Source: Velamenicoccus sp964471325 (GTDB taxonomy: Bacteria; Omnitrophota; Gorgyraeia; Velamenicoccales; Velamenicoccaceae). Taken from it: a stretch of 64,000 nt of DNA. The notes beneath the pieces were generated by a model that was given only the letters and a program-made list of their open reading frames with translations, searched no databases and was not told where the DNA came from. The position numbers were made by a program, and so were the translations under genes. The stretch lies in assembly GCA_964471325.1 (NCBI GenBank), contig CAYYFL010000002.1:100921-164920 (forward strand). Direction: 5' to 3'. This document shows positions 7,841-16,969 of the stretch, in pieces (position 1 is the first letter of the stretch; each line of letters begins with the position of its first letter).

Positions 7841-9522
7841 GAATTACTGGTTACGAGTTGCTGTTTCTCTATTTGTACCATCTCAAAGCCGGCGCCTTCC
7901 AGGCCGTTATTCCCCACAACAGCCACATGCGCCACTTTAATGCCTTGCGTATCGTATGACGTCGTCAAGGTGGCGCTATTGGGGATATTGGCGACAGCAC
8001 CTGTCTCGCCGGACCACTCATAAGCATAAACAGGTGTCATGCAGCCTGTCACAGGATTGGACGTCGTGACACTAAAAACAATGTCGTCGTCCACCGGTGC
8101 CTTGGCTGGCCGGCCCGTCAGATCCACATTCAAAGACATATCTTGCGTTTTTCCATCGGCGGCCCGGCCGAAGATCCCTTCAAAAAACAACCGCAGGGCA
8201 TACTTCATGGGTTTCTTTTCTTCGATCTCCTGGAGGCGCTCGCGGCACAAAAGCACAAGTTCATCCTTTTCCATATCGGCCCCCTGGGACGTCGCGGCCG
8301 TGATCAGTTCTTCATAATAAACCTTTGCCGCATCAAGTTGACCTTCCCACTGACTCAACAGCCCTGACTGATAAAGGGCGGAAAGGGCCAGGCGATCGCC
8401 GGGATAAGCAGTCTTGATGTGCTCAAAAGATGCCTTCGCCCCCTTGATGTCTTTGGCAGCATAAGCGCTCAACACCCCTATGCGGAACTCGACGCCGGCC
8501 TGATCGGGAAAATCAGGGTAGTCCGAAAGGACCTTGCCATATTCCCGGAGCGCCCCCTCGAAATCTTTTATGCGCTCAAGGTTAAATGCCCTGGTATATT
8601 GCGACGGCGCCGCAAAAGCTTTCTGACCGGCAAGATCAAACGCCTTCTTGTAAAGATCTTCGGCATAAACAGGATCAAGGGCTTCTTCATGGCCGTGAGC
8701 AGCGAATTTGTCGGCGACAAGAACGGTCTCTTTGGCCAAAACTTCTGGATTGCCGGCGAACTGCTCCAGATATCCTTCAAAAAGCGTTTTGGCCAGATAA
8801 ATATTCTTTTGTCCAACAAAAGCCAAACCTGCCTTCCTCAGTTCTTCGGGCTCCGGATGAGACGACTTGAGCGCTGCGGCGTATACCTCATAAAGCCTGC
8901 GGGAAAGATTCTTGTCTTCATAAGAAGCCAGGGAATCGGCCATCTCCTTAACCAAGACCATCGTCTCCGGCTGCGCAAGGGCGCCCTGCGCTTTGTTGAC
9001 CACGTCATTAAACAGTCCGGCGGCTGCCTCAGGATCGTCTTGCGAGGCGATAAGCCACCTTAAATAAGCGATACGCAGCGCCATGTCCTGCCGGTTCGAA
9101 ACGAACTTCTCGGCCTTCGCCAAATCTTTTTCCATGGCTGTTTTAAGCTGCGCCCCCTGGTCATAGACCCCTTCCCAATTCTTGGTCTTTTTCCAGGAAT
9201 CCAGCTGTGCCTGGCGCGCATAAGCGCGGTAAAAATAGACGTCGGGCAGCCGCTCGAACCCTTTTTTCAAGAGAGAATCCAGATAGGCGATCAGCTCGTC
9301 AAATTTTCCGCCCCCCACATACCAGGCGACGATAGACCTGAGATTTATCAAACCCTGGGGGTCATCGGGAGCAACGGCAGTTTTGAGCGCTTCGACCGAA
9401 GGGGCGGCCGCCGGCGCTTCCGTTTCCGACGCCTCCGGGACAGAGGCGACGGCCGAAAAACATAGCCACCCGCAAACCGTCAAAAAAATGATACGCTGGG
9501 ACATAGGGCACCTGAAAATCAT
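7837..9522 (-). CDS. Secreted TPR-type repeat protein
   Basis: The 561-residue protein has a signal peptide (about residues 7-27) followed by an acidic Ala/Pro segment. Helical repeats of TPR character then run from about residue 55 to 430, for example NWEGVYDQGAQLKTAMEKDL and FEGALREYGKVLSDYPDFP. The C-terminal 100 residues are beta-rich and Ig/PKD-like (TGCMTPVYAYEWSG). The start at 9522 has GGAGG seven bases upstream; the internal Met at residue 7 is less well placed. It probably scaffolds envelope or extracellular proteins in the sugar cluster. No specific family is recognised. Confidence 0.75.
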   Translation of the reverse strand: MIFRCPMSQRIIFLTVCGWLCFSAVASVPEASETEAPAAAPSVEALKTAVAPDDPQGLINLRSIVAWYVGGGKFDELIAYLDSLLKKGFERLPDVYFYRAYARQAQLDSWKKTKNWEGVYDQGAQLKTAMEKDLAKAEKFVSNRQDMALRIAYLRWLIASQDDPEAAAGLFNDVVNKAQGALAQPETMVLVKEMADSLASYEDKNLSRRLYEVYAAALKSSHPEPEELRKAGLAFVGQKNIYLAKTLFEGYLEQFAGNPEVLAKETVLVADKFAAHGHEEALDPVYAEDLYKKAFDLAGQKAFAAPSQYTRAFNLERIKDFEGALREYGKVLSDYPDFPDQAGVEFRIGVLSAYAAKDIKGAKASFEHIKTAYPGDRLALSALYQSGLLSQWEGQLDAAKVYYEELITAATSQGADMEKDELVLLCRERLQEIEEKKPMKYALRLFFEGIFGRAADGKTQDMSLNVDLTGRPAKAPVDDDIVFSVTTSNPVTGCMTPVYAYEWSGETGAVANIPNSATLTTSYDTQGIKVAHVAVVGNNGLEGAGFEMVQIEKQQLVTSNS

Positions 9523-9607
9523 AGCGGGACCTCCGGCAACAAAGCCCGAGACTCCTTTTTTCTTCTTAACAATATCCCTCCCGAGGCAGAGGAATTCTGC
9601 CGGGGGA

Positions 9608-10954
9608 TTAACGTTTGTTTTTTCCGGCGGCCGCAGAACGCTCCGGGCCCTTGATCGAAGATGGCTTAGAAGGATGTTTCCAGAATTCGCGTATGGCGTA
9701 GTAAGCCCTGCGCGGCACGCGCTTGTTCAGGGCCTGTCCGGAAGATGTTTTCTCCTCTTCGGGCAGGAGTTTCACGAGACCGAACCATTCTTCATTCATG
9801 TTCATGTTGCGCTCGGCCTTGATATCGAAATAATAGGCGCCGTTCGACCAGTTGGATTCCGTATCATGGACGAACAAACCGTTCGCATCCCATTCGTCGT
9901 GTTTCCACCATTCGTCCGTCCACTCGAACATGACGCCGCCGATGCAATTGCCGACGCCGCCGCCCGCGGCTGCGGTTCCGCCGAGATTACGATAAATCTC
10001 CGCCCACTGGTACTCCAGGAAATACGCCTGCATGTCCTCGTCTTCCTTCTTTTCGTAAGCATTGTAGGCGTCGGCGCCGAATTCGACGAACAAGAGCGGT
10101 TTGTCAAAGGTATCTTTCAGGGTCTTGAAAATATTCCCGAATGTCTTGCCGCGATAAATGATGCACCCGACGATATCCACATCCTTGGCGAATGTGCTGG
10201 CCACATCGAGACAGATGAGTTCGCCGTTACCCATGACCACGGGGTGATCGGGGTCGATCTTGTGGATCTCCTGCGCGATCTCATTGACCAGGGTGTAATA
10301 CGTCTCGGCCCTGGCCAAAAGGCACTGGCGCGGGTCCTGTATCTTGTCGATGCGTTCGCTCGACCATGGATTGATCTTGCCGCTGAAAGAATAATTGTTC
10401 TCGTTCCCCAGGACCCAGAAAAGGATCCCGTCTTCGTCCTTCAGGGCCTCGACCATCGCCAGGACATCAGCCTTGACTTTTTTCCGGAAATCTTCATCGT
10501 CATAAAAAGGGGCCGGATAATTCCAGAATCCCAGCCAGTGCCCCATCATCGTGCGGATGCCGAATTTCTTGTAAAGGTCGGAGACCACCCGGCGGACGGC
10601 CGCCATGTCCTCTCCAGGCTGATAAAACCTCACTGTGTTGATGCCCATCTTTTTCATGAGCTGGCCGTCCAAGAGCCACGGCTGGGCCGGGTCATTCCAG
10701 AAGTCATAGTCGTGCGATTTCCCGACGGGGATCGGGTTGTAACAGACACCTTTGACGATAAAAGGCCGGCCGGCCACCACGAGCTGATACTGACCGTCCT
10801 TCAGGGTCTTGACATAGGCCTTCTTTCTGGCCGCAGGGGCCATGCCGCAGAGGCAGAGAACAGACAGCAGAATACAGAAAACAGGAAAAAGCCTGCTTCC
10901 CTTGCCCCGCTTTCTGTACTCTGCCCTCTGTCCTCTGTGCTCTGAATGACCCAT
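9608..10954 (-). CDS. Secreted GH2/GH5-like TIM-barrel glycoside hydrolase
   Basis: The 448-residue protein has an N-terminal hydrophobic export signal (FPVFCILLSVLCLCGMAPA) and then a compact clan GH-A type barrel. FIVKGVCYNP and MKKMGINTVRFY mark the early strands. ILFWVLGNENN carries the expected acid/base Glu and PLLFVEFGADAY the expected nucleophile Glu. The domain resembles the catalytic barrel of GH2 without the beta-sandwich domains. The first 20 residues (MGHSEHRG onward) come from a low-complexity CTCTG-rich tract, so the real start may be further in. It lies two bases after the stop of the carbohydrate-binding-like gene. Substrate cannot be set from sequence alone. Confidence 0.8.
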   Translation of the reverse strand: MGHSEHRGQRAEYRKRGKGSRLFPVFCILLSVLCLCGMAPAARKKAYVKTLKDGQYQLVVAGRPFIVKGVCYNPIPVGKSHDYDFWNDPAQPWLLDGQLMKKMGINTVRFYQPGEDMAAVRRVVSDLYKKFGIRTMMGHWLGFWNYPAPFYDDEDFRKKVKADVLAMVEALKDEDGILFWVLGNENNYSFSGKINPWSSERIDKIQDPRQCLLARAETYYTLVNEIAQEIHKIDPDHPVVMGNGELICLDVASTFAKDVDIVGCIIYRGKTFGNIFKTLKDTFDKPLLFVEFGADAYNAYEKKEDEDMQAYFLEYQWAEIYRNLGGTAAAGGGVGNCIGGVMFEWTDEWWKHDEWDANGLFVHDTESNWSNGAYYFDIKAERNMNMNEEWFGLVKLLPEEEKTSSGQALNKRVPRRAYYAIREFWKHPSKPSSIKGPERSAAAGKNKR

Positions 10955-10956
10955 CT

Positions 10957-12123
10957 TTACTCGTACTTTATCTCATCAAGGTAGAACACGGCGCCGTCCG
11001 GATTGACATCCAGGTTCGTCGCCCAGGCAAACCCTCCGATAATATAAGAAAGGTCCTTGCCTGTCAGGTCGATGGTGTATTGCTTCCATTCCTTATCCAG
11101 GACAACCGGACCGATACCGGCCGTATCGGAATCGGAATATTCTCCCATGATCCCGCCGACCTTGAACTCCTCGATCCTCTCGCCGCCCTTCTCGCCCCTG
11201 GCCCAAAAGGTCAGTTTTTTGGCGCGGGAAAGATCAAATCCTCCGTCGACACCACCCCAGTTGTTCGCCGGATACTGCCAGTACATCCCTGCCCAGCGCG
11301 CACCGTTGGTAGCCTTGTTGTCATAGGTGATCTTGATGCAGGTCTTGCCGAAATACGGATTGTCCGTCGAACCCACATCGATCTTCAGATCGCTGTAATC
11401 CCCCATCCATCCCGAGGGGATGAAATGGTTCTGGATCGAGCCCTTATCCGCATAAATGTAGAAAGGCATCTCCTGTGTCTTCTTGCCGGCCGGTTTGAGC
11501 GCCGGGTCATATTCGAACTTGATATCGTCGATATAGAACGTCGCGCCGTTAGGATTGGAATCGGCGTTGGCGACCCAGCACAAAGCCCCGTTGATGTAAG
11601 ACAGGTCTTTGCCCGCCAGGTTGACCGTGTACGGCGTCCATGTCGTCGTCAGCTCGATCGGCCCGACAGAGACTTCCGTCGTATCCGGATACGTCCCCTT
11701 GATGCCGCCGACAGCGATCTTATCGATGACTTCTCCGCCTTTCTCACCGCGCATCCACAGGGTCAACTTATTCAACCCCGTCAGATCAAAACCGCCTTTT
11801 TTGGAACCCCAGTTGTTCGCCGGGTTCTGCCAATATACGCCTGCCCATCCCTGGTTCTGCGTCTTCTTGGCCGTGTAGACGAACTTGATCGAGGTCGAAC
11901 CCGAATGCGGATCTCCCATATACTTATCGTCCATGGAAAGATCTCCGAAATCCCCCATCCATCCCGAGGGGATGAAATGATTATCCGGCGATTTCGCATC
12001 CGTATAAACAGGAAAACTCTTGACTTCACCCGTCGCCTTTTCTTCTGCGGCCTTCTCCTCTGCGGCGCATACGTTCCAGCTCACAGCCAGAAGAACCGCC
12101 AAACCAACAATCCACTTCCTCAT
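10957..12123 (-). CDS. Secreted protein with two tandem beta-sandwich carbohydrate-binding-like domains
   Basis: The 388-residue protein has a clear signal peptide (residues 1-20) and then two copies of a domain of about 170 residues. Shared blocks are NHFIPSGWMGD, GVYWQNPANNWG or GMYWQYPANNWG, KLTLWMRGEKGGE or KLTFWARGEKGGE, and KDLSYINGALCWVAN or KDLSYIIGGFAWATN. The repeats resemble CBM-type jelly rolls (CBM11/CIA30-like folds) with ordered Trp and Asn residues. A role in binding polysaccharide outside the cell is inferred. The start has AAGGAGGTG directly upstream. The GH2/GH5-like gene follows at two bases, so the pair is probably co-translated. Confidence 0.8.
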   Translation of the reverse strand: MRKWIVGLAVLLAVSWNVCAAEEKAAEEKATGEVKSFPVYTDAKSPDNHFIPSGWMGDFGDLSMDDKYMGDPHSGSTSIKFVYTAKKTQNQGWAGVYWQNPANNWGSKKGGFDLTGLNKLTLWMRGEKGGEVIDKIAVGGIKGTYPDTTEVSVGPIELTTTWTPYTVNLAGKDLSYINGALCWVANADSNPNGATFYIDDIKFEYDPALKPAGKKTQEMPFYIYADKGSIQNHFIPSGWMGDYSDLKIDVGSTDNPYFGKTCIKITYDNKATNGARWAGMYWQYPANNWGGVDGGFDLSRAKKLTFWARGEKGGERIEEFKVGGIMGEYSDSDTAGIGPVVLDKEWKQYTIDLTGKDLSYIIGGFAWATNLDVNPDGAVFYLDEIKYE

Positions 12124-12190
12124 ACCGCACCTCCTTGGTTTTGCCTATAACTCGGTATCTTCCCCTCAAAACCAACTCCGCGCTTACGCA

Positions 12191-12237
12191 GAAAATTTCT
12201 GCCGGCGGCCCCAAGGCCGATCCTGGCAGAAATTTTC
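12191..12237. repeat. 13-bp perfect inverted repeat
   Basis: GAAAATTTCTGCC (12191-12203) and GGCAGAAATTTTC (12225-12237) are exact reverse complements around a GC-rich 21-base spacer. They lie in the 187-bp gap between two cluster genes. The right arm and following bases (GGCAGAAATTTTCAAGTG, then AAGCGTGG) closely resemble 483-512 (GGCATAAATTTTCAAGTG, then AAGCGAGG). A related shorter version occurs at 22490-22515. Confidence 0.6.
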
Positions 12238-12310
12238 AAGTGCCCAAGCGTGGCGTCAACACTTCTTTCCTGTTTTTGCCTCTAAACAGGTTTTTGCAAA
12301 ATGAACTTAT

Positions 12311-14827
12311 CTATTTCCACAGCTTTTCAAACACATAATAGCTCTTGCGCAGCTGACGCAAGAACGGACTCAATTTCCCGTCCCCCTGGCCGGCGACACC
12401 CAGCCATTCTTCATGCATGAACCCGTCGGGGAAAGGACCTATCCACAAACCCTTTGTATCGTGAATGGCCGGTTCATAGCCTTTCCACCACTCATCTAAG
12501 TATTCGAAAAGAAAGCCGCCGATGGCATTGCCTGCTCCGCCGCCGAAAGCTTCATTATCCGCGATATCGCCCCAGGAACCCGTCAGATATTCCATCTGCG
12601 CCTCCTCGGCCTGCTCGCGCGTGTAACAGTAAGCATAGGCGCCGCAACCGTATTCCGTGATGATCGCCGGCCTGTCCGTCAACCGCTTGACGTCCGCCCA
12701 GAAAGAGCCGAATCCCTGATCGCCCCGGTACGCATTGGCACCGAACACATCGATATCCGGCGCATTGGCGGCATAACGGTCCAGGTACAGCACATCGCCG
12801 CTGGCAATCGCGACAGGATGATTGGGATCGAGAGACTTGATGAGTTTGGCCGCTTCATTGGCAAACCTGAAGAAACTGTCCGGTTTTTTGTCGGCGTTAC
12901 AGGCGACGCCGTAGACATTTTCATTGCCCAGGAGCCACATGAGCACAAACGGTTCATCCTTATATTCCATGACCATCTTGCGGACGGATTCCAACATGTT
13001 CTTCTGTTGTTCAGGATTATCGTAATCCGTGCCTTCGTGCCAGCTGGCGCCGGAACCCAGCGCATATTTGCCCAGGTAATCACCGATGACGACGCGGATG
13101 CCGTATCTTTTGAATGCATCCCTGAAAATCTCCTTTTTCAAAGGCGTCGGCTGATGATACATGCGCAGGGTATTGATCCCCATGCGTTTCATCAGCTCAA
13201 AATCACCGACGGCCTTCTCGCCGGGATCCTGCACGTTGTTCCAGTTGGCGTCCACGAACGCATCATAAGGACCGTCGCACTTGCCGTTATGGTTGTAATC
13301 ATATTCCATCCAGCTCACCAGCGAGCCGTCGTCCGGGCTCTGGCCGACCTTCACGGGCTGGTAGGTGATGCCTTTGATACAATAGGGCTTGTTGTCGACA
13401 AGCATCTGCCAATCGCCGTTCTCATATTGCACCAAGCGCACCTGTCCGTTGCCCAGGCGGCGCTTGATCCGGCGCTGCATGATCTTCATGTCGACGTATT
13501 TCCTGACTTTGTCCGAGATCGTCTCCGGGATGTGGTTTTTCACGATACGGCCGGGGTTCACGATGAAGACGTCGTTGCGGATGTCGTTGTCGAAACCGTT
13601 GTCGATCCTGATGGAGGCGCCCACAAGTTTCATGTTCACCTGCGGATATTTTTTGCAGAGATATTTGATGCGCGCGATGGACGCCGGCCCGACGTACCAC
13701 GGCGTATGCCAATACGTCCAACCCACCGTCTGAGGAAAATGAACAACAACGGCATAATACGCCTTGATCGCATGCTTGATCAGGCCGGACTTCTCCAGGA
13801 TGAGGGCCGTGTAATATTGCCGGATACCGGGCGGTTCAGGCGCCATGGCCCATTTGATGAAAGCGGCCTCCAGGTCGGGAGAGCGGACAAAATCCCAATG
13901 GCTGCCTTCGAGGCGTTTCTCTTTCTTGACCTCCTGGAATGCCGGGTCCCAGCGCACACTCGTCGTATTGGGATAAATCCCTTCGCCGACGGCCTCGGAA
14001 AGTCCATCCTGGGATTTGACGACATACTTATAATCTTTTGTGCCGGGATCGACGAACTCTCCGTACTTCTCGTAATCCACAATCTCTTCCTTGCCGGGAT
14101 CGGACAATTCGATCTTCGTCTCGGGGATCGTCCCGCAGCGCTCGGCATTCGGGTCTTTGCCCTGGAGACGGTCCATGGCCTCCTGAGCCACCTCGGCTGT
14201 CTTATAAAACCAGCCACGGGGATCCCACCCCTGCGCATAGCCGTAATCGCTGACGATCACACCGAAAGCGGTAATCGCGTCGTCTTTCTTGCCTTCTTTT
14301 TTCAAGGCCTCACCTTTAATAAACTGGACCTGTGCGACATTGTTCAAGGTCGCGTAACTATTGATTTGCTCGGTAGGAGGAAAATCTTTCAGCGACGCCT
14401 GCTCCTTGGCCGCCTCCCGGCCGAAACGCCGCATCACCTCGTCTACCGTCGCATAAACCTTCTCAAAATCACCCTCATCTTTGGCCTTCCTGGCCACGGT
14501 CACCATCTCTTCCAAGGAGGCTTCCGCCGGAGCCGCCTCAGGCGCCTTTTGACTGGGTTCGGCAACGGCTGCGGCAACCGGAGCCCCTGTCTCCCCCTGG
14601 ATCATATTCGTTGCCGCCGGAGCCCCTGCCACAATCTCCTGGTTTTGAGCAGATTCATCCTGGGCCCAGGAAAGCCCAGAGAACAAAAAACAGAATATAG
14701 AGAACAGGAAAGCGGCTGCACGAAGACGGATAAAAGAACTTAAAAACTGGAGGCCAAAAAAATGCCGCGTCGCGCCCATAGGAAACCCCGCATATCTTTT
14801 TTCATCTTTTTGGATGAGTCTGTTCAT
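12311..14827 (-). CDS. Large secreted GH2/GH5-like hydrolase with N-terminal helical region
   Basis: The 838-residue protein has a hydrophobic export signal at about residues 35-55 (AAAFLFSIFCFLFSGLSWAQ). An Ala/Pro/Glu-rich segment and a helical TPR-like region follow to about residue 380. The C-terminal half is a GH-A clan barrel with YCIKGITYQPVKVG, MKRMGINTLRMYHQP, VLMWLLGNENVYG (acid/base Glu) and PAIITEYGCGAYAY (nucleophile Glu). It is a paralogue of the 9608-10954 enzyme, with the same order of motifs. An aspartate-rich stretch (DGSLVSWMEYDYNHNGKCDG) suggests a calcium loop. The neighbouring ABC transporter suggests that its products are imported. Confidence 0.8.
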   Translation of the reverse strand: MNRLIQKDEKRYAGFPMGATRHFFGLQFLSSFIRLRAAAFLFSIFCFLFSGLSWAQDESAQNQEIVAGAPAATNMIQGETGAPVAAAVAEPSQKAPEAAPAEASLEEMVTVARKAKDEGDFEKVYATVDEVMRRFGREAAKEQASLKDFPPTEQINSYATLNNVAQVQFIKGEALKKEGKKDDAITAFGVIVSDYGYAQGWDPRGWFYKTAEVAQEAMDRLQGKDPNAERCGTIPETKIELSDPGKEEIVDYEKYGEFVDPGTKDYKYVVKSQDGLSEAVGEGIYPNTTSVRWDPAFQEVKKEKRLEGSHWDFVRSPDLEAAFIKWAMAPEPPGIRQYYTALILEKSGLIKHAIKAYYAVVVHFPQTVGWTYWHTPWYVGPASIARIKYLCKKYPQVNMKLVGASIRIDNGFDNDIRNDVFIVNPGRIVKNHIPETISDKVRKYVDMKIMQRRIKRRLGNGQVRLVQYENGDWQMLVDNKPYCIKGITYQPVKVGQSPDDGSLVSWMEYDYNHNGKCDGPYDAFVDANWNNVQDPGEKAVGDFELMKRMGINTLRMYHQPTPLKKEIFRDAFKRYGIRVVIGDYLGKYALGSGASWHEGTDYDNPEQQKNMLESVRKMVMEYKDEPFVLMWLLGNENVYGVACNADKKPDSFFRFANEAAKLIKSLDPNHPVAIASGDVLYLDRYAANAPDIDVFGANAYRGDQGFGSFWADVKRLTDRPAIITEYGCGAYAYCYTREQAEEAQMEYLTGSWGDIADNEAFGGGAGNAIGGFLFEYLDEWWKGYEPAIHDTKGLWIGPFPDGFMHEEWLGVAGQGDGKLSPFLRQLRKSYYVFEKLWK

Positions 14828-14852
14828 CTTTAAATATCTCTTACCTCTGGGA

Positions 14853-15794
14853 TTAACCGACCACCGCGCCAGCCGTGATCCCCTTGATGATGAACCGCTG
14901 CATGACCAGATAAATAATCAGGATGGGCACAACGGTGATGGTCATGCCGGCCATGAGCAGCGGATATTGCGTGATGTGCTCGCCCTGGAAGACCATGAGG
15001 CCTCTCTGCAGGGGCATCAGGTCCTTCGACGACAAAATCAGATTCGCCAGAATGTATTCGTTCCAGACGTTGAGGGCGTTATAAATGATGATGACGGCGA
15101 TAGCAGGCTTGGCCAAGGGCAGGGCGACATGGCGCCAAATCCCGAGACGCGAGCATCCGTCGATGCGCGCGGCGTCTTCCAGTTCCTTGGGCATCCTGTC
15201 GAAAAACGTCTTGAGCATGTAAATGCTGAAAGAAAGCCCGACGTTGATCATGCAGAGGATGTAGGCCGTGCGCGGATAAAACTGGTCCTCGATAAAAGAG
15301 GTGATCCCGAAGACAACACTCTGGGGGAAAACCTTAAGCAGGAACGGCGTCGCGGCAGCCGTCGTATTCAACAGGACATTGCGGACATTGTTGACCAAAA
15401 CATAGAGCGGGACGAAACTGCCGGGCAAGGGGATCATCATGGCCGCCAGGAACATGAAGAATAAAAGGTTCTTGCCGGGAAAATTCATGCGCGAGAACGC
15501 GTAGGCCGCCAGGGACGAAACCATGACGATACCGAAGACGACGACAACCGTATAAAAAAGGGAATTCAGGAAGTACACGCCGAAGCCCCCTTTGGTCCAA
15601 GCCAGGTAAAAATTCCCCCAATGCATGGCGCGCGGGATGACGCTCATATCGGAGAAGATCGTGCTCTGGGTCTTGAGGGAAGAACCGAACATCCATAAAA
15701 GAGGAAACACGCATGTCACGGAGACAATAATGAGGAAAACGTTAATGAAGAAGCCCGATGCGTGCTGCGCAGCCGTGTATTTGTTAAGTCTCAT
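14853..15794 (-). CDS. ABC sugar transporter permease, MalG type
   Basis: The protein has six predicted membrane segments and a canonical EAA loop (EDAARIDGCSRLGIWRHVAL) for contact with the ATPase. It ends with a MalG-like tail (QRFIIKGITAGAVVG). The start is placed at 15794 (MRLNKYTAA); the upstream Met at 15842 would include two palindromes in the coding region. It pairs with the MalF-type permease directly upstream and the binding protein at 16970-18301. It should import oligosaccharides. The ATPase subunit is not in the window. Confidence 0.92.
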   Translation of the reverse strand: MRLNKYTAAQHASGFFINVFLIIVSVTCVFPLLWMFGSSLKTQSTIFSDMSVIPRAMHWGNFYLAWTKGGFGVYFLNSLFYTVVVVFGIVMVSSLAAYAFSRMNFPGKNLLFFMFLAAMMIPLPGSFVPLYVLVNNVRNVLLNTTAAATPFLLKVFPQSVVFGITSFIEDQFYPRTAYILCMINVGLSFSIYMLKTFFDRMPKELEDAARIDGCSRLGIWRHVALPLAKPAIAVIIIYNALNVWNEYILANLILSSKDLMPLQRGLMVFQGEHITQYPLLMAGMTITVVPILIIYLVMQRFIIKGITAGAVVG

Positions 15795-15807
15795 GCTTTT
15801 ACTTTCT

Positions 15808-15827
15808 CTACGGGCTGCCGCCCGTAG
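15808..15827. repeat. Hairpin between the two permease genes
   Basis: CTACGGGC, TGCC and GCCCGTAG form a perfect 8-bp stem. A second stem of CCCCACGC and GCGCGGGG follows at about 15838-15857. Intercistronic hairpins of this kind are often REP-like or mRNA-stabilising. Their position argues for the internal start of the MalG-type gene. Confidence 0.55.
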
Positions 15828-15860
15828 CATCTTCTTCCCCACGCGGAAGCGCGGGGCAAC

Positions 15861-16925
15861 TTATGCCTGTTTCAATTTACGCGATATCCCCATCTGCGCA
15901 AAAGAGACCATCATCAGGATCACACCGAACGTCAACCCTTGGGCGCAGGCGTAGCCGAACATCGAAGACCCTTGCATGGACGCCAGGATCCTCGTCACAG
16001 GCACTTCCGTATGATAACCGGGACCTCCACCGGTCATCGACAAGATCAAGACAAAAGCCTGCATAGATCCCAGGATGGTCAAAATCATAACCAGGACGAA
16101 GACGGGAATCATGAGCGGGATCGTCACGTTCTTAAAGCTTTGCCAGACGTTGGCGCCATCAACCTTCGCCGCCTCGTACAATTCCTTCGGGATCGTCTGC
16201 AGGCCGGCCAAAAGGATCATGAACCCCCAGCCGAAACCCTTCCAGCTGTGAATGATGGCGACGCACGTCAAGGCCGTATTCGGATCTGACAACCAGTTAT
16301 GCGCCAGATGTTGCAGCCCCAAAAGACCAAGCGTATAGTTCAGGAAACCGTAATCGCCGTCGTAGATCCAGCGCCAGATGAGGCCCACAACGACCTCGGA
16401 GAGGACCGGCGGGATGAAAAAGATCACGCGATAAAAATTCTTTGCCCTGATCTGACGGTCGCAAGCCAACGCCAAGGCCAGGGCCAGCGCATTCTGGAAC
16501 GTCAGGGCGATCAGCGTGATGTAGCCGGCATTGCCCATGGATACCCACCAGATCCTGTCCTTCATGATCTCGAAGAAATTGGACAAACCCACAAAAGTCA
16601 TCTTGGGCGAGATGCCATCCCAGGCATGATGCGACAGCTGAAGGACTTTGAAAAAAGGATAGATATAGAAAATCGAGAAAATCAGCAGGGCCGGCACGAC
16701 GAAAAAGAACGCCGACAGGCTCTTCTTGATGAGATTAGCCAGGACCAGGAAAAGAAGGGCCAGCGTTACAGAACCATAAGCCAGAACCCAGAAGACGGCG
16801 GAATCGTGAAAAAGCAAAAAGAAAGTTTCCAGGGCCGCCAGAAACAAAACGGTGCCGATCACCTTCTGCTTGGGCGTGGCATTATGCATGAGGTTATAAA
16901 ACTGTTTGATCTTTTCGGCAATCAT
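15861..16925 (-). CDS. ABC sugar transporter permease, MalF type
   Basis: The 354-residue protein has two extra N-terminal membrane segments (residues about 25-70) followed by the six-segment permease core. The EAA loop reads YEAAKVDGANVWQSFKNVTI. Other MalF-like blocks are FYIYPFFKVLQLSHHAWDG and VVGLIWRWIYDGDYG. It lies 44 bases after the binding-protein gene and 66 bases before the MalG-type gene. Together they form a CUT1-type oligosaccharide importer. Confidence 0.93.
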   Translation of the reverse strand: MIAEKIKQFYNLMHNATPKQKVIGTVLFLAALETFFLLFHDSAVFWVLAYGSVTLALLFLVLANLIKKSLSAFFFVVPALLIFSIFYIYPFFKVLQLSHHAWDGISPKMTFVGLSNFFEIMKDRIWWVSMGNAGYITLIALTFQNALALALALACDRQIRAKNFYRVIFFIPPVLSEVVVGLIWRWIYDGDYGFLNYTLGLLGLQHLAHNWLSDPNTALTCVAIIHSWKGFGWGFMILLAGLQTIPKELYEAAKVDGANVWQSFKNVTIPLMIPVFVLVMILTILGSMQAFVLILSMTGGGPGYHTEVPVTRILASMQGSSMFGYACAQGLTFGVILMMVSFAQMGISRKLKQA

Positions 16926-16969
16926 TGTCTTTTACGGATGAGCCTCTTTACCGGTCCGTTCCTCGTGGC

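Noticed and set aside
12269..12295. Terminator-like hairpin CCTGTTT/AAACAGG followed by TTTTT on the plus strand
   Set aside because: No plus-strand gene ends there, and on the minus strand no T-tract follows.
12818..14743. Plus-strand frame of 641 codons opposite the large hydrolase
   Set aside because: Mirror of a real gene with GNEN and EYG motifs; no domain on the plus strand.
15795..15842. Upstream start of the MalG-type permease (15842)
   Set aside because: The extra residues are encoded by an intercistronic hairpin and are Arg-rich, and the family normally starts close to the first membrane segment.
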